This document shows, in pieces, positions 8,420-21,308 of a DNA stretch of 64,000 bases; position 1 is the stretch's first letter, and each line of letters begins with the position of its first letter. This stretch comes from Actinomycetota bacterium (lineage in GTDB: Bacteria; Actinomycetota; Actinomycetes; Mycobacteriales; Mycobacteriaceae), in contig JAFDWN010000015.1 of NCBI GenBank assembly GCA_018268465.1, positions 201,314-265,313 of the forward strand. The letters are read 5' to 3'. Both the position numbers and the translations under genes were made by a program. A model generated the notes under the pieces. That model saw nothing but the letters and a program-made list of their open reading frames with translations. It had not been told where the DNA came from and ran no database searches.

Positions 8420-9775
8420 ATGACCACCGTCGACACACCGATCGCAGCCGATGTTCCGCTCACCCGCAGGGTCGTGACCAGCATTCCCGGGCCGCGATCG
8501 GTCGCGCTCGCGGCCCGCCGCGGCGCCGCCGTGCCCGCCGGTCTGGCCAGTTCGGCCGCGGTGTTCGCCGCCGACGCCGCCGACGGTGTGCTCATCGACG
8601 TCGACGGCAATGTGCTGATCGACTTCGGCAGCGGCATCGCGGTGACCGGCGTGGGCAACGGGGCACCGCGGGTGGTCGACCGGGCCGCCACGCAGCTCGG
8701 CCGATTCACCCACACCTGCTTCCTGGTCAATCCCTACGAGAGCTACCTCGAGGTCTGCGAAACGCTCAACCGGCTGACCCCCGGGGACCACGACAAGCGC
8801 ACCGCGCTGTTCAACACCGGCAGCGAAGCGGTGGAGAACGCCGTCAAGTACGCCCGCGCGGCCACCGGGCGGCCCGCGGTGGTGGTGTTCGACCACGCCT
8901 TCCACGGCCGCACCCTGCTGACGATGACGATGACGGCCAAGACCATGCCCTACAAACGGAGCTTCGGGCCGTTCGCACCTGAGGTGTACCGCGCACCCAT
9001 GCCCTACCCCTACCGCTGGCCCGGGGGGCCGCAGCATGCCGCGGACGAGGCCTTCGAGCAATTCCGCCTCATCGTGGACACCCAGATCGGCGCCGACGCC
9101 GTCGCCGCGGTGGTGGCCGAGCCCATCTGCGGCGAGGGCGGTTTCATCGTGCCCGCCGCCGGCTTTCTGGCCAGGGTCGCCGAATTCTGCCGCGAGCGCG
9201 GCATCCTGCTGGTCGCCGACGAGGTCCAGACCGGCATCGCCCGCACGGGCGACTGGTTCGCCAGCGAATACGAACACATCGTGCCCGACCTGGTCACCAC
9301 CGCGAAGGGGCTGGGCGGCGGCCTGCCGATCGCCGCGGTGACCGGGCGCGCCGAGGTCATGGACGCGGTGCATGCGGGCGGGATCGGCGGCACCTACAGC
9401 GGCAACCCGGTCGCCTGCGAGGCCGCGCTGGGGGTGTTCGAGACGATCGTCACCGGCGACCTGCTGACCAGGGCACGCCACATCGGCGACGTGTTCCACC
9501 GCGAACTGCGCCGGTTCGCCGCGGACACCGACATCATCGGCGACATCCGGGGTCGCGGCGCGATGGTCGCCGCCGAATTCGTAACCGGATCCGACCGGAC
9601 CCCCAATCCCGCCGCGGTCGCCGAAGTCGTGCGCCTTGCCCAGGCGCAGGGCGTCCTGCTGCTGACCGCAGGCACGTACGGCAATGTGCTGCGATTCCTG
9701 CCGCCGCTGACGATTTCCGACGCCCTGCTCGCCGACGGCCTCGGCGTGGTCGGCGACGCGATCGCGCGACTCTGA
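8420..9775 (+). CDS. gabT: Class III omega-aminotransferase (4-aminobutyrate / 5-aminovalerate type)
   Basis: PLP-dependent transaminase that moves a terminal amino group from an omega-amino acid to 2-oxoglutarate, giving the semialdehyde and glutamate. Its 451 residues fit the GabT family. Key features: FNTGSEAVENAVKYAR (about 131-146) binding the cofactor phosphate, VADEVQTGIARTG (265-277) with the Asp that contacts the pyridine nitrogen, and Lys296 in TTAKGLGGG forming the Schiff base. The ATG has AGGAGGGCC just upstream. It is followed by an aldehyde dehydrogenase (23 bp gap) and an overlapping CoA-transferase. The glutaryl-CoA-dehydrogenase-like gene nearby makes 5-aminovalerate at least as likely a substrate as 4-aminobutyrate. 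Confidence 0.88.
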   Translation: MTTVDTPIAADVPLTRRVVTSIPGPRSVALAARRGAAVPAGLASSAAVFAADAADGVLIDVDGNVLIDFGSGIAVTGVGNGAPRVVDRAATQLGRFTHTCFLVNPYESYLEVCETLNRLTPGDHDKRTALFNTGSEAVENAVKYARAATGRPAVVVFDHAFHGRTLLTMTMTAKTMPYKRSFGPFAPEVYRAPMPYPYRWPGGPQHAADEAFEQFRLIVDTQIGADAVAAVVAEPICGEGGFIVPAAGFLARVAEFCRERGILLVADEVQTGIARTGDWFASEYEHIVPDLVTTAKGLGGGLPIAAVTGRAEVMDAVHAGGIGGTYSGNPVACEAALGVFETIVTGDLLTRARHIGDVFHRELRRFAADTDIIGDIRGRGAMVAAEFVTGSDRTPNPAAVAEVVRLAQAQGVLLLTAGTYGNVLRFLPPLTISDALLADGLGVVGDAIARL

Positions 9776-9798
9776 CATCACCGAAGGTGGAGATAGCG

Positions 9799-11286
9799 AT
9801 GAGCCTGGAGAACCTGGAGAACACTGCGAACACCGTCGTCGGCCTGAAGAGCCATATCGACGGGGACTGGGTCGACGGCACCGCCGGCGAACTGGTCGAC
9901 GACAATCCGGCACGTCCCGACGAGGTGGTGGCGAGGGGTCTCCTCATCGGCGAGACGGAGGTCGACCGTGCGGTCGAGGCCGCCCGGCGGGCCGCGCGCG
10001 ACTGGGCGCGCCAACCGATCCATGCGCGCGCCGCCGTCTTGTCGCGCGCGGCGGATCTCATCGAGCGGTCGGCACAGGCGTGGGGGCGCGAGCTGACCCG
10101 CGAGGAGGGCAAGACCCTGCCCGAGGGGGTCGGCGAGGTGATGCGGGCCGCCCAGATCCTGCGCTATGTCGCCGGCGCCGCAGACCGCGAATCAGGCAGC
10201 GTGTACTCCTCGCCGCGTGCCGGTGAGCAGATCCTCGTCACCCGCAAACCCGTCGGTGTCGTCGCCGCCGTCACGCCGTTCAACTTCCCGATCGCGATCC
10301 CGGCATGGAAGATCGCGCCCGCGCTGGTGTATGGCAATACGGTCGTGTGGAAACCGGCCAGTTCGGTGCCCCTGCTCGCGATGCGGCTCACCGAGGCCCT
10401 CGCCGACGCCGGCCTGCCGCCGGGAGTGCTCAACCTGCTCATTGCCGGCGGTCGCGTCGGCACCACCCTCATCGAGCACCCCGGCGTGGACGCGATCACG
10501 TTCACCGGCTCGACGGCGGTCGGGCGGACGATCGCGGCATCCGCCGCCGCGCGGGGGGTGCCCGTCCAGGCGGAGATGGGCGGAAAGAACGCCGCGGTGG
10601 TGTTGCCCGACGCCGACCTCGACCTGGCAATCGAGCAGGTGATGCTGGGCGCGTTCCGCTCCGCGGGACAGAAATGCACGGCGACCTCGCGGCTGGTGCT
10701 GCACGAGGCCGTCGCCGACGAATTCCTTGCCGGGCTCGCACTGCGGGTCAAGGCGCTGGAGGTCGGCGATCCCCTTCTGGATTCGGTGGCGGTGGGACCG
10801 GTCATCAACGCGGCGTCGCGGGCGCACATCGAGGGCAGGACGCGCGACGCCGTGCGCGACGGGGCGCGGGTGCTCGCCATCGCGGGCGCCAGAGAATCCG
10901 GCGCGGACGACGGCCATTTCGTCACCCCGACGGTGCTGGAGGCCCCGTCCACCGAGTCGGCACTGTGGTCGGAGGAATTGTTCGGCCCGGTGCTGGCGGT
11001 GCTGCGGACGCCGGACACCGATGCGGCGTTCGCGGCCGCCAATGCGGGTGAGTTCGGCTTGTCCGCCGCGGTGTTCACCCAGGACGTCACGCGTATCCTG
11101 CACGCGATGGACGACATCGACGTCGGTGTGCTGCACGTCAACTCCGAATCGGCGGGCGCCGACCCGCACGTGCCGTTCGGCGGCGCCAAACGCAGCGGGT
11201 ACGGGCCCAAGGAGCAGGGCAGCGCGGCGCGCGACTTCTTCACCCACACCACCACCGTCTACCTGCGGGGAGGTCAGCCGGCATGA
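9799..11286 (+). CDS. NAD(P)-dependent aldehyde dehydrogenase, semialdehyde type
   Basis: Oxidises an aldehyde to its acid; from context the substrate is the semialdehyde made by the upstream aminotransferase. The 495-residue protein carries the ALDH landmarks: VTPFNFPIAIPAWKIAPAL (158-176) for the cofactor, WKPAS with its adenosine-binding Lys (184-188), FTGSTAVG (235-242), general base Glu259 in QAEMGGKN, and nucleophile Cys293 in SAGQKCTATSR. The sequence resembles 2,5-dioxovalerate/succinate-semialdehyde type enzymes, but the exact substrate cannot be read from it. ATG at 9799 with GGAG upstream is preferred over GTG at 9787. Its stop overlaps the next start (ATGA), implying translational coupling. 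Confidence 0.88.
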   Translation: MSLENLENTANTVVGLKSHIDGDWVDGTAGELVDDNPARPDEVVARGLLIGETEVDRAVEAARRAARDWARQPIHARAAVLSRAADLIERSAQAWGRELTREEGKTLPEGVGEVMRAAQILRYVAGAADRESGSVYSSPRAGEQILVTRKPVGVVAAVTPFNFPIAIPAWKIAPALVYGNTVVWKPASSVPLLAMRLTEALADAGLPPGVLNLLIAGGRVGTTLIEHPGVDAITFTGSTAVGRTIAASAAARGVPVQAEMGGKNAAVVLPDADLDLAIEQVMLGAFRSAGQKCTATSRLVLHEAVADEFLAGLALRVKALEVGDPLLDSVAVGPVINAASRAHIEGRTRDAVRDGARVLAIAGARESGADDGHFVTPTVLEAPSTESALWSEELFGPVLAVLRTPDTDAAFAAANAGEFGLSAAVFTQDVTRILHAMDDIDVGVLHVNSESAGADPHVPFGGAKRSGYGPKEQGSAARDFFTHTTTVYLRGGQPA

Positions 11287-12401
11287 CCGTCGCGCCGGGC
11301 GCCCTGAACGGCATCGTCGTCGCCGACTTCAGCCGTGTGCTGGCCGGGCCGTACGCGACGATGCTGCTCGCCGACTACGGCGCCGAGGTGATCAAGATCG
11401 AGCGACCCGGCACGGGCGACGACACCCGCGCCTGGGGACCCCCGTTCGACGCGAACGGCCAAGCGACATACTTCAATTCGGTCAACCGCAACAAGCGTTC
11501 GGTGTCGATCGACCTGAACACCCCGGACGGCGCGGCCCGGGCCCTCGACATCGTGCGCGGTGCGGACATCGTGGTGGAGAATTTCCGCACCGGGACCATG
11601 GAGCGGATGGGGCTGGGCTACGACCAGCTGCGTGCCGTCAAACCCGACCTGATCTATTGCACGATCACCGGATTCGGGAATGCCGACGGGGCGCACCTGC
11701 CCGGCTACGACCTGCTGGTACAGGCGGTGGGTGGGCTGATGAGCATCACCGGGCCACAGGAAGGCGCGCCGACGAAGGTGGGCGTGGCTGTCGTCGATGT
11801 GCTGACCGGTCTGCACGCGTTGAGCGGCATCCTGGCCGCATTGCACTACCGCGACGTCACCGGCCGAGGCCAGCGGGTGGACACCAACCTGCTCTCGGTG
11901 CTGCTGTCCTCGCTGGTCAATCAGTCCTCGTCCTACCTGGGCGCCGGCGTGGTCGCGGGCATCCTCGGCAACCGACATCCGAGTATCGCGCCCTACGAGG
12001 TGTTCCCGACCGCCGATCGGCCACTGGTGGTGGCCGTCGGCAACGACAAGCAGTTCCTGGCTCTCGCGCGGGCGCTGGGCCGCGAAGAGCTCGCGACCTC
12101 GGCACGCTACGCGGACAACAAGTCTCGCGTCGAAAACCGGGAATCGCTGGTGGCCGAAATCTCCGCGCGGCTGGTCGAACGGGGCTCCGACGAGTGGTTC
12201 GCGATCCTCAACGAGGCGGGTGTGCCCGCGGGCCCGATCAACGACATCGGGCAGGCCTTCGAACTCGCCAAGCGGCTGGGCCTGGAGCCGACCGTCGACA
12301 TCGACGGCAGCCCGGCGCCGCAGGTCGCCAACCCCGTCGCCATGTCGGTGACACCACCGACCTACCGGCTGGCCCCGCCACCGCTCGACGCGAACGGCTA
12401 G
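11283..12401 (+). CDS. Type III (CaiB/BaiF) CoA-transferase, possibly glutarate CoA-transferase
   Basis: Transfers CoA between a CoA thioester and a free carboxylate through an aspartyl-CoA intermediate. At 372 residues it is of family size; the N-terminal RVLAGPYATMLLADYGAEVIKIE (19-41) is the Rossmann-like CoA site, and Asp143 in GYDLLVQAVGG is the predicted nucleophile. Coupled by ATGA to the aldehyde dehydrogenase and close to a glutaryl-CoA-dehydrogenase-like gene, it may activate glutarate, as the human SUGCT and Pseudomonas GcdG enzymes of this family do. That role is inferred from neighbours; family members use many acids. Its stop is one base from the stop of the convergent regulator. 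Confidence 0.86.
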   Translation: MTVAPGALNGIVVADFSRVLAGPYATMLLADYGAEVIKIERPGTGDDTRAWGPPFDANGQATYFNSVNRNKRSVSIDLNTPDGAARALDIVRGADIVVENFRTGTMERMGLGYDQLRAVKPDLIYCTITGFGNADGAHLPGYDLLVQAVGGLMSITGPQEGAPTKVGVAVVDVLTGLHALSGILAALHYRDVTGRGQRVDTNLLSVLLSSLVNQSSSYLGAGVVAGILGNRHPSIAPYEVFPTADRPLVVAVGNDKQFLALARALGREELATSARYADNKSRVENRESLVAEISARLVERGSDEWFAILNEAGVPAGPINDIGQAFELAKRLGLEPTVDIDGSPAPQVANPVAMSVTPPTYRLAPPPLDANG

Positions 12402-12402
12402 G

Positions 12403-13968
12403 CTAGGCACCGCCATCCGGGCGGGACACGCTCAGCGACAACAACTCTCGTGCCTTGAGCGCGATCCACAACTCCGAACGGGTATGCGCGGAATCGAGAT
12501 CCTGACCCAGGATCTCGGCCACCCGGTCCATTCGGCTGCGCACGGTGTGCCGGTGCACACCGAGTTCGGCCGCCGCGGATTCCCAGTGCCCGTTGTGGTG
12601 CAGGAACGCTTCCAGCGACGCGACCAGCCGGGTGCGGTGACGGCGGTCGTGTTCCTCCAGCGCATCCAGCCACCGGGCCGCGATCGCATGGAGCACCTCG
12701 TCGGGCTGGGTGCTCAACAACAGGCTGAACGTCTCCAGTTCGGCGAACCGGACCAGCGTATGCCCGCTGACCCTGCCGACCCGGGCAGCCGAAAGCGCTT
12801 GCCGGAGACCGAGATCTGCCTTGCCGATCGGAACAGGCTCGGCGACCCCCCCGTTGACGGCGCGCCGCAGGCGGGTCCGCACCGCGGCGTAGAGCCGGCC
12901 CGGCAGATCGTCGTCGCCCGCCTGCGCATCCAGCGCGAAGACGACCCCGTCGCCGTGCCCCAGCGAGGTCATCAGGTAGGGCGCCGCGGTCTCCTCCAGC
13001 GCGGCGGTCAACTGCTCCTCGGCCCGCAGCAGCGGACCGACGTCGGTCAGCGCCACCACGATGACGAGGGCTTCGGGGGTGAACCCGAAGTAGCGCAACA
13101 GACCGGCGTCGGCGGGCACGTCCCCGTCGAGCACCGCGCTCGTGACGACCTTGCGCAGGCGCTGTTCGGCATCGACGACCTTGGCCGGTTTGGCCAGCTC
13201 GATGGACAGCAGCGCCACCGCGTGACCGACGAGCATGCGGTCGGTGGGCGACAGCGGTGCCGCCGAGGCCACCGCGAGGTGCCCCTCCCCTTCGGCGGAC
13301 CCCGGCAGTTGCTGAATGGTCAGCACACCGCGTTCGTCGACGACCGCACCGCTGGCCGCCTGCCGGCGCCGCTGGTCGCGGTGCAACTCGTCGCGCACGC
13401 GGATGAGCAGGTCGGCACCGTCCGCGCCGGCCTCGGCCAGCACCAGCCCGGTCCGGTCGAGCACACACACCGCGGACTCCAGCGCCCGGCTGAGCGCGGC
13501 GACCAGCGCGGTGATGCCGCCCCGCATCGTGGCCCTGGCCAGCTTCTCCTGGCCCGCGACCACAGCGCGAACCACGCGGACCTGCTCTGCGGTGAGGTCG
13601 TCGATCACCGCACGCGATATCGCGATGAACGGCGTCTCGGGTGCGACCGCGAGCACCGGCAGACCCAGCTCGTCGGCTGCGGCGGCGATCGCCGTAGGCA
13701 CGCTGGAGAAGCGCACACCGGTGTCGAACGCCAGTGCCGCGCTTCCCGCGCGGACCAACCGCCCGACGTAGTCCCGCTGCCCCGCCGCGGCGTCGGGCAG
13801 ATGCAGGCCCGTCGTCATGACCAGCTCACCGCCGGAGAGCCAGGGACTCGGATCGGCGAGTTCGATCGCGTGCGCCCACGTGATCGGGCGGTCCAGCCCG
13901 TCCGCGCCGGCGACCACCGACAATCCCAGTGCTCGATGGGCGGCCAGCCGCCGGACGGTCATCACCAT
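12403..13968 (-). CDS. PucR-family transcriptional regulator
   Basis: Predicted DNA-binding activator or repressor of 521 residues. The N-terminal 150 residues resemble the PucR/PurC-like sensing domain (ITWAHAIELADPSPWLSGGELVMTTG region) and the C-terminus holds the helix-turn-helix AAELGVHRHTVRSRMDRVAEI. The start at 13968 is set by AAGGAGGT 7-14 bases upstream; the frame is open back to 14031 but lacks a ribosome site there. The gene lies between the aminotransferase-dehydrogenase-CoA-transferase operon (convergent) and the glutaryl-CoA-dehydrogenase-like gene (divergent), the usual place for a local pathway regulator. I recall a PucR-type regulator controlling GABA use in Corynebacterium glutamicum, consistent with this role. 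Confidence 0.9.
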   Translation of the reverse strand: MVMTVRRLAAHRALGLSVVAGADGLDRPITWAHAIELADPSPWLSGGELVMTTGLHLPDAAAGQRDYVGRLVRAGSAALAFDTGVRFSSVPTAIAAAADELGLPVLAVAPETPFIAISRAVIDDLTAEQVRVVRAVVAGQEKLARATMRGGITALVAALSRALESAVCVLDRTGLVLAEAGADGADLLIRVRDELHRDQRRRQAASGAVVDERGVLTIQQLPGSAEGEGHLAVASAAPLSPTDRMLVGHAVALLSIELAKPAKVVDAEQRLRKVVTSAVLDGDVPADAGLLRYFGFTPEALVIVVALTDVGPLLRAEEQLTAALEETAAPYLMTSLGHGDGVVFALDAQAGDDDLPGRLYAAVRTRLRRAVNGGVAEPVPIGKADLGLRQALSAARVGRVSGHTLVRFAELETFSLLLSTQPDEVLHAIAARWLDALEEHDRRHRTRLVASLEAFLHHNGHWESAAAELGVHRHTVRSRMDRVAEILGQDLDSAHTRSELWIALKARELLSLSVSRPDGGA

Positions 13969-13982
13969 CGCGCGACCTCCTT

Positions 13983-14015
13983 GCTGTACATCCTGTCCAT
14001 AGTTGACGGTACAGC
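13983..14015 (+). promoter_or_regulatory. Inverted repeat between the PucR gene and gcdH
   Basis: GCTGTAC (13983-13989) and GTACAGC (14009-14015) are perfect seven-base arms separated by 19 bases, in the divergent region just upstream of the regulator's ribosome site. Arm spacing of about two helical turns suits a dimeric or tetrameric regulator. PucR autoregulation is a guess. Confidence 0.4.
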
Positions 14016-14123
14016 CAGCCAAAATGCACATCTAGATCTGATGGTCTTCCCCGTAGGGTCGAAGCCAGCCCCGGAGCCGGTGCACGCCGGCCCGCCCGCT
14101 CGATCCGAAACCGAGGACGCCCG

Positions 14124-15317
14124 ATGACGACCATTGCCAAACAGGACAACAGCACCGGAACCCGGCCGCTGGAGCTGTTCGGCGTCGACACCCTGCTCGA
14201 CGACGACGAACGCGACATCGCCGCCACCGTGGGGCGCCTCGTCGACACCCGGCTGCGCCCCCAGGTTGCCGACTGGTTCGAGTCGGCAACCCTGCCCCGC
14301 GAGCTGGCCAGGGAGTTCGGCAACCTCGGACTGCTCGGCATGCATCTGGACGGGTACGGCTGCGCGGGGACCAACGCGGTGAGCTACGGCCTGGCCTGTA
14401 TGGAACTCGAGGCCGGCGACAGCGGCTTCCGCAGTTTCGTATCCGTTCAGGGTTCGCTGTCGATGTTCTCGATCCACCGGTACGGCTCGGAGGAACAGAA
14501 GCAGCAGTGGCTGCCGCGACTGGCCACCGGCGAGGCCATCGGGTGCTTCGGGCTCACCGAGGCCGATTTCGGCTCCAACCCCGCGGGCATGCGCACGCGC
14601 GCACGTCGCGATGGATCGGACTGGGTGCTCTCGGGCACCAAGATGTGGATCACCAACGGTGGCCTGGCCGACGTGGCCACGGTGTGGGCGCAGACCGACG
14701 ACGGCATCAGGGGTTTCCTGGTGCCCACCGACACCCCCGGATTCACCGCCAACACCATTCACCACAAGCTGTCCCTGCGCGCCTCGATCACCTCCGAACT
14801 CGTGCTGGACAACGTGCGGCTGCCCGCATCGGCACAGCTGCCGCACGCCACCAGCCTCGGCGCACCCCTGTCCTGCCTCAACGAGGCCCGCTTCGGCATC
14901 GTGTTCGGCGCCCTCGGCGCCGCCAGGGACTGCCTGCAGACGGCGATCGACTACGCGGGCAGCCGGGAGGTGTTCGACCGCCCGCTGTCCAGCTATCAGC
15001 TCACCCAGGAGAAGCTGGCGAATATGACGCTGGAGCTGGGCAAAGGGATGCTGCTGGCCCTGCACCTCGGGCGGCTGAAGGACGGCGCGGGTGTGACGCC
15101 CGACCAGATCAGCCTCGGCAAGCTGAACAACGTCCGCGAGGCGCTGGCCATCGCCCGCGAATGCCGGACCATCCTGGGTGCCAGCGGCATCACCCTGGAG
15201 TACCCCGTGCTGCGCCACGCCAACAATCTCGAATCGGTCCTCACCTACGAGGGCACCAGCGAGATGCATCTGCTATCCATCGGCAAGGCACTGACCGGCC
15301 AGTCCGCGTTCCGGTAG
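14124..15317 (+). CDS. gcdH: Acyl-CoA dehydrogenase resembling glutaryl-CoA dehydrogenase
   Basis: FAD flavoenzyme; glutaryl-CoA dehydrogenases oxidise and decarboxylate glutaryl-CoA to crotonyl-CoA. The 397-residue protein has CFGLTEADFGSNPAGM (about 143-158), the flavin-contacting WITNGGLADV, LRASITSELVLDNVRLP in the position where known enzymes have LRAS(V/I)TG, and the catalytic base Glu376 in TYEGTSEMH. The stretch ARFGIVFGALGAARDC also matches the GCDH subgroup rather than fatty acyl-CoA dehydrogenases. The start follows GAGGACGCCCG by a few bases. Divergent from the PucR gene. A short-chain acyl-CoA dehydrogenase with another dicarboxylyl-CoA substrate remains possible. Confidence 0.8.
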   Translation: MTTIAKQDNSTGTRPLELFGVDTLLDDDERDIAATVGRLVDTRLRPQVADWFESATLPRELAREFGNLGLLGMHLDGYGCAGTNAVSYGLACMELEAGDSGFRSFVSVQGSLSMFSIHRYGSEEQKQQWLPRLATGEAIGCFGLTEADFGSNPAGMRTRARRDGSDWVLSGTKMWITNGGLADVATVWAQTDDGIRGFLVPTDTPGFTANTIHHKLSLRASITSELVLDNVRLPASAQLPHATSLGAPLSCLNEARFGIVFGALGAARDCLQTAIDYAGSREVFDRPLSSYQLTQEKLANMTLELGKGMLLALHLGRLKDGAGVTPDQISLGKLNNVREALAIARECRTILGASGITLEYPVLRHANNLESVLTYEGTSEMHLLSIGKALTGQSAFR

Positions 15318-15480
15318 CGACCGGACGGCGAGTCGAAACCCTCTCGTGACCAAGGTGATTCCGTCTCGACACCGTCGCACAGCGGGCACTTAACACCACC
15401 ACATCGCGTCCCAACATCCATTTCCTAACGTCGTGCGGGCGGCGAATCCGCGCCGCACACATAGGAATCTGGAGTGGACG

Positions 15481-15786
15481 ATGAATCTGAGACGTATCGT
15501 GGGCGCTGCCGTGCTCGCCGCAGGCGTGGGCGCCTCGAGCCTGTTCGGACTCGGAATCACCAGCGCTGCAGCCGATCCCGGACAGCAGTGCGGCAGGCCG
15601 GGAACGCCGAACTGCCAGCAGGGCGGCCCCGGCCCCGGTCCCGCCCCGGTCGAACAACGCGGTATCGACCAGGGGCGCCAGGATCACCAGCCCTTCACCT
15701 ATCGCGGCCAGAAGGTGACACCGATGCCCGCGGGCAACGGCGCGGGCTGGGGTTTCTGGTTCCTCGGACAGTGGATGCCGCTGTAA
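15481..15786 (+). CDS. Small secreted protein of unknown function
   Basis: 101 residues with a clear Sec signal peptide: basic MNLRR, a hydrophobic stretch to about residue 28 and a predicted cut after AAA (29-31), leaving a mature protein of about 70 residues starting DPGQQ. The mature part has two cysteines (37 and 45), a Gly/Pro-rich linker, and ends in GWGFWFLGQWMPL. I recall similar short exported proteins with aromatic C-termini in other mycobacteria but no known function. ATG with GGAGTGG upstream; TAACGT about 40 bases upstream is a possible -10 box. A strong hairpin follows. Confidence 0.8.
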   Translation: MNLRRIVGAAVLAAGVGASSLFGLGITSAAADPGQQCGRPGTPNCQQGGPGPGPAPVEQRGIDQGRQDHQPFTYRGQKVTPMPAGNGAGWGFWFLGQWMPL

Positions 15787-15796
15787 CCACCGGCCT

Positions 15797-15826
15797 GCCC
15801 GGTGGCGGGACGACCCGCCACCGGGC
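15797..15826. terminator. Strong bidirectional hairpin between the secreted protein gene and pyrF
   Basis: GCCCGGTGGCGGG (15797-15809) pairs perfectly with CCCGCCACCGGGC (15814-15826) across a four-base loop, giving a 13-bp GC stem between two convergent genes. No T-run follows, as is common for mycobacterial terminators. Confidence 0.75.
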
Positions 15827-15839
15827 CCGGTGTGATCGG

Positions 15840-16666
15840 TCAGGCCAGGTACGCCACGGCGTCGCGCATCCGCTCGGCCGCCGCCCGCAAAGCCGACAGC
15901 GACGGACCCGCGCGCAGCACCTCCCGTGACACCGCGGGCAGCAGCTGGCCGGGCACCGCCCCGCCGAGACCGGCCAGCGCGTCGGGCCGGCCGCCCTGCG
16001 CACCGACCCCGGGCACCAACACCGGGCCGGCAAGTCCGCTGACGTCGGGGACGTCGGTCAGCGTCGCGCCGACGACGACACCGACCGAACCGGGTTCACC
16101 CGCCCGGTTCTCCTCCGCCGCGGCGTCGACGATCGACTGGGCCACCGTCGTGCCGCCGACCCGCGCCAGTTGCACCGACGCGCCCTCCGGATTGGAGGTG
16201 GCCGCCAGCACGAACACACCACGGCCGTGCGCGGCGGCAGTGTCCAGCAGCGGCCGCAACGACTCGAACCCCAGGTACGGCGAGGCCGTCACCGCGTCGG
16301 CCGCCAGGGGTGAATCCCCCACCCACGCCGCGGCGTAGGCCGCCATCGTGGACCCGATGTCACCGCGTTTGGCGTCGGCGAGCACCAGCACCCCACTCTG
16401 GCGCAACCCCTCGATGGCGCGTTCGAGCACTGCGTATCCCGCTGAGCCGTACGCCTCGAAGAACGCCACCTGCGGCTTCACCACGGCGACGTCCGCATAG
16501 GCCTGTACACAGATGTCGCAGAACGCGGCCAACCCGTCCGCGCTGACGGGTAGTTCCCACGCCTCCAACAGCCCGGGATGCGGGTCGATACCCAGGCACA
16601 ACGGGCCCCTGGCCGCAATCGCGCCGCTCAGCCGCGCCCCGAAACCGGCCCGCCCGCGCTCGGCGC

Positions 16667-16670
<4 letters not shown>
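15840..16670 (-). CDS. pyrF: Orotidine 5'-phosphate decarboxylase
   Basis: Final step of UMP synthesis, decarboxylating OMP. The 276-residue protein belongs to the longer type 2 form found in mycobacteria; the catalytic Lys101 is in [11 protein letters not shown], and LCLGIDPHP near residue 25 is the first substrate-binding strand. The start GTG overlaps the carB stop (GTGA), so it is translationally coupled as last gene of the pyr operon. The stop lies just before a strong hairpin. Confidence 0.96.
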
Positions 16671-20029
<3,359 letters not shown>

Positions 20030-20076
20030 CAGCGTGCCCCTCCCTCTCCCTGGCCCACTTCTGATTCCCCTTCCGC

Positions 20077-20136
20077 GCGAGCGTGCGCAAACTTCGTGCC
20101 AACGTCGGCGTGTCGCCTGCAGACGCGCACGCTCGC
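20077..20136. repeat. Inverted repeat in the carA-carB intergenic region
   Basis: GCGAGCGTGCG (20077-20087) and CGCACGCTCGC (20126-20136) are perfect 11-base complements separated by 38 bases that include TGTCGCCTGCAGACGCG. It is the only sizeable gap inside the otherwise tightly packed pyr operon. I have an impression of similar arms in other mycobacterial intergenic regions, which would make it a dispersed repeat; within this window I saw only this copy. Confidence 0.6.
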
Positions 20137-20162
20137 CGGGGTGGTGGGGGGCGGGGTGGGGG

Positions 20163-21304
<1,142 letters not shown>

Positions 21305-21308
<4 letters not shown>

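Noticed and set aside
8108..9913. Long minus-strand frame opposite the aminotransferase
   Set aside because: Shadow of a clear class III aminotransferase with an intact PLP lysine.
4060..15317. Accessory block as a mobile island or prophage
   Set aside because: No integrase, transposase, tRNA target or flanking direct repeats seen, and base composition is like the surroundings.
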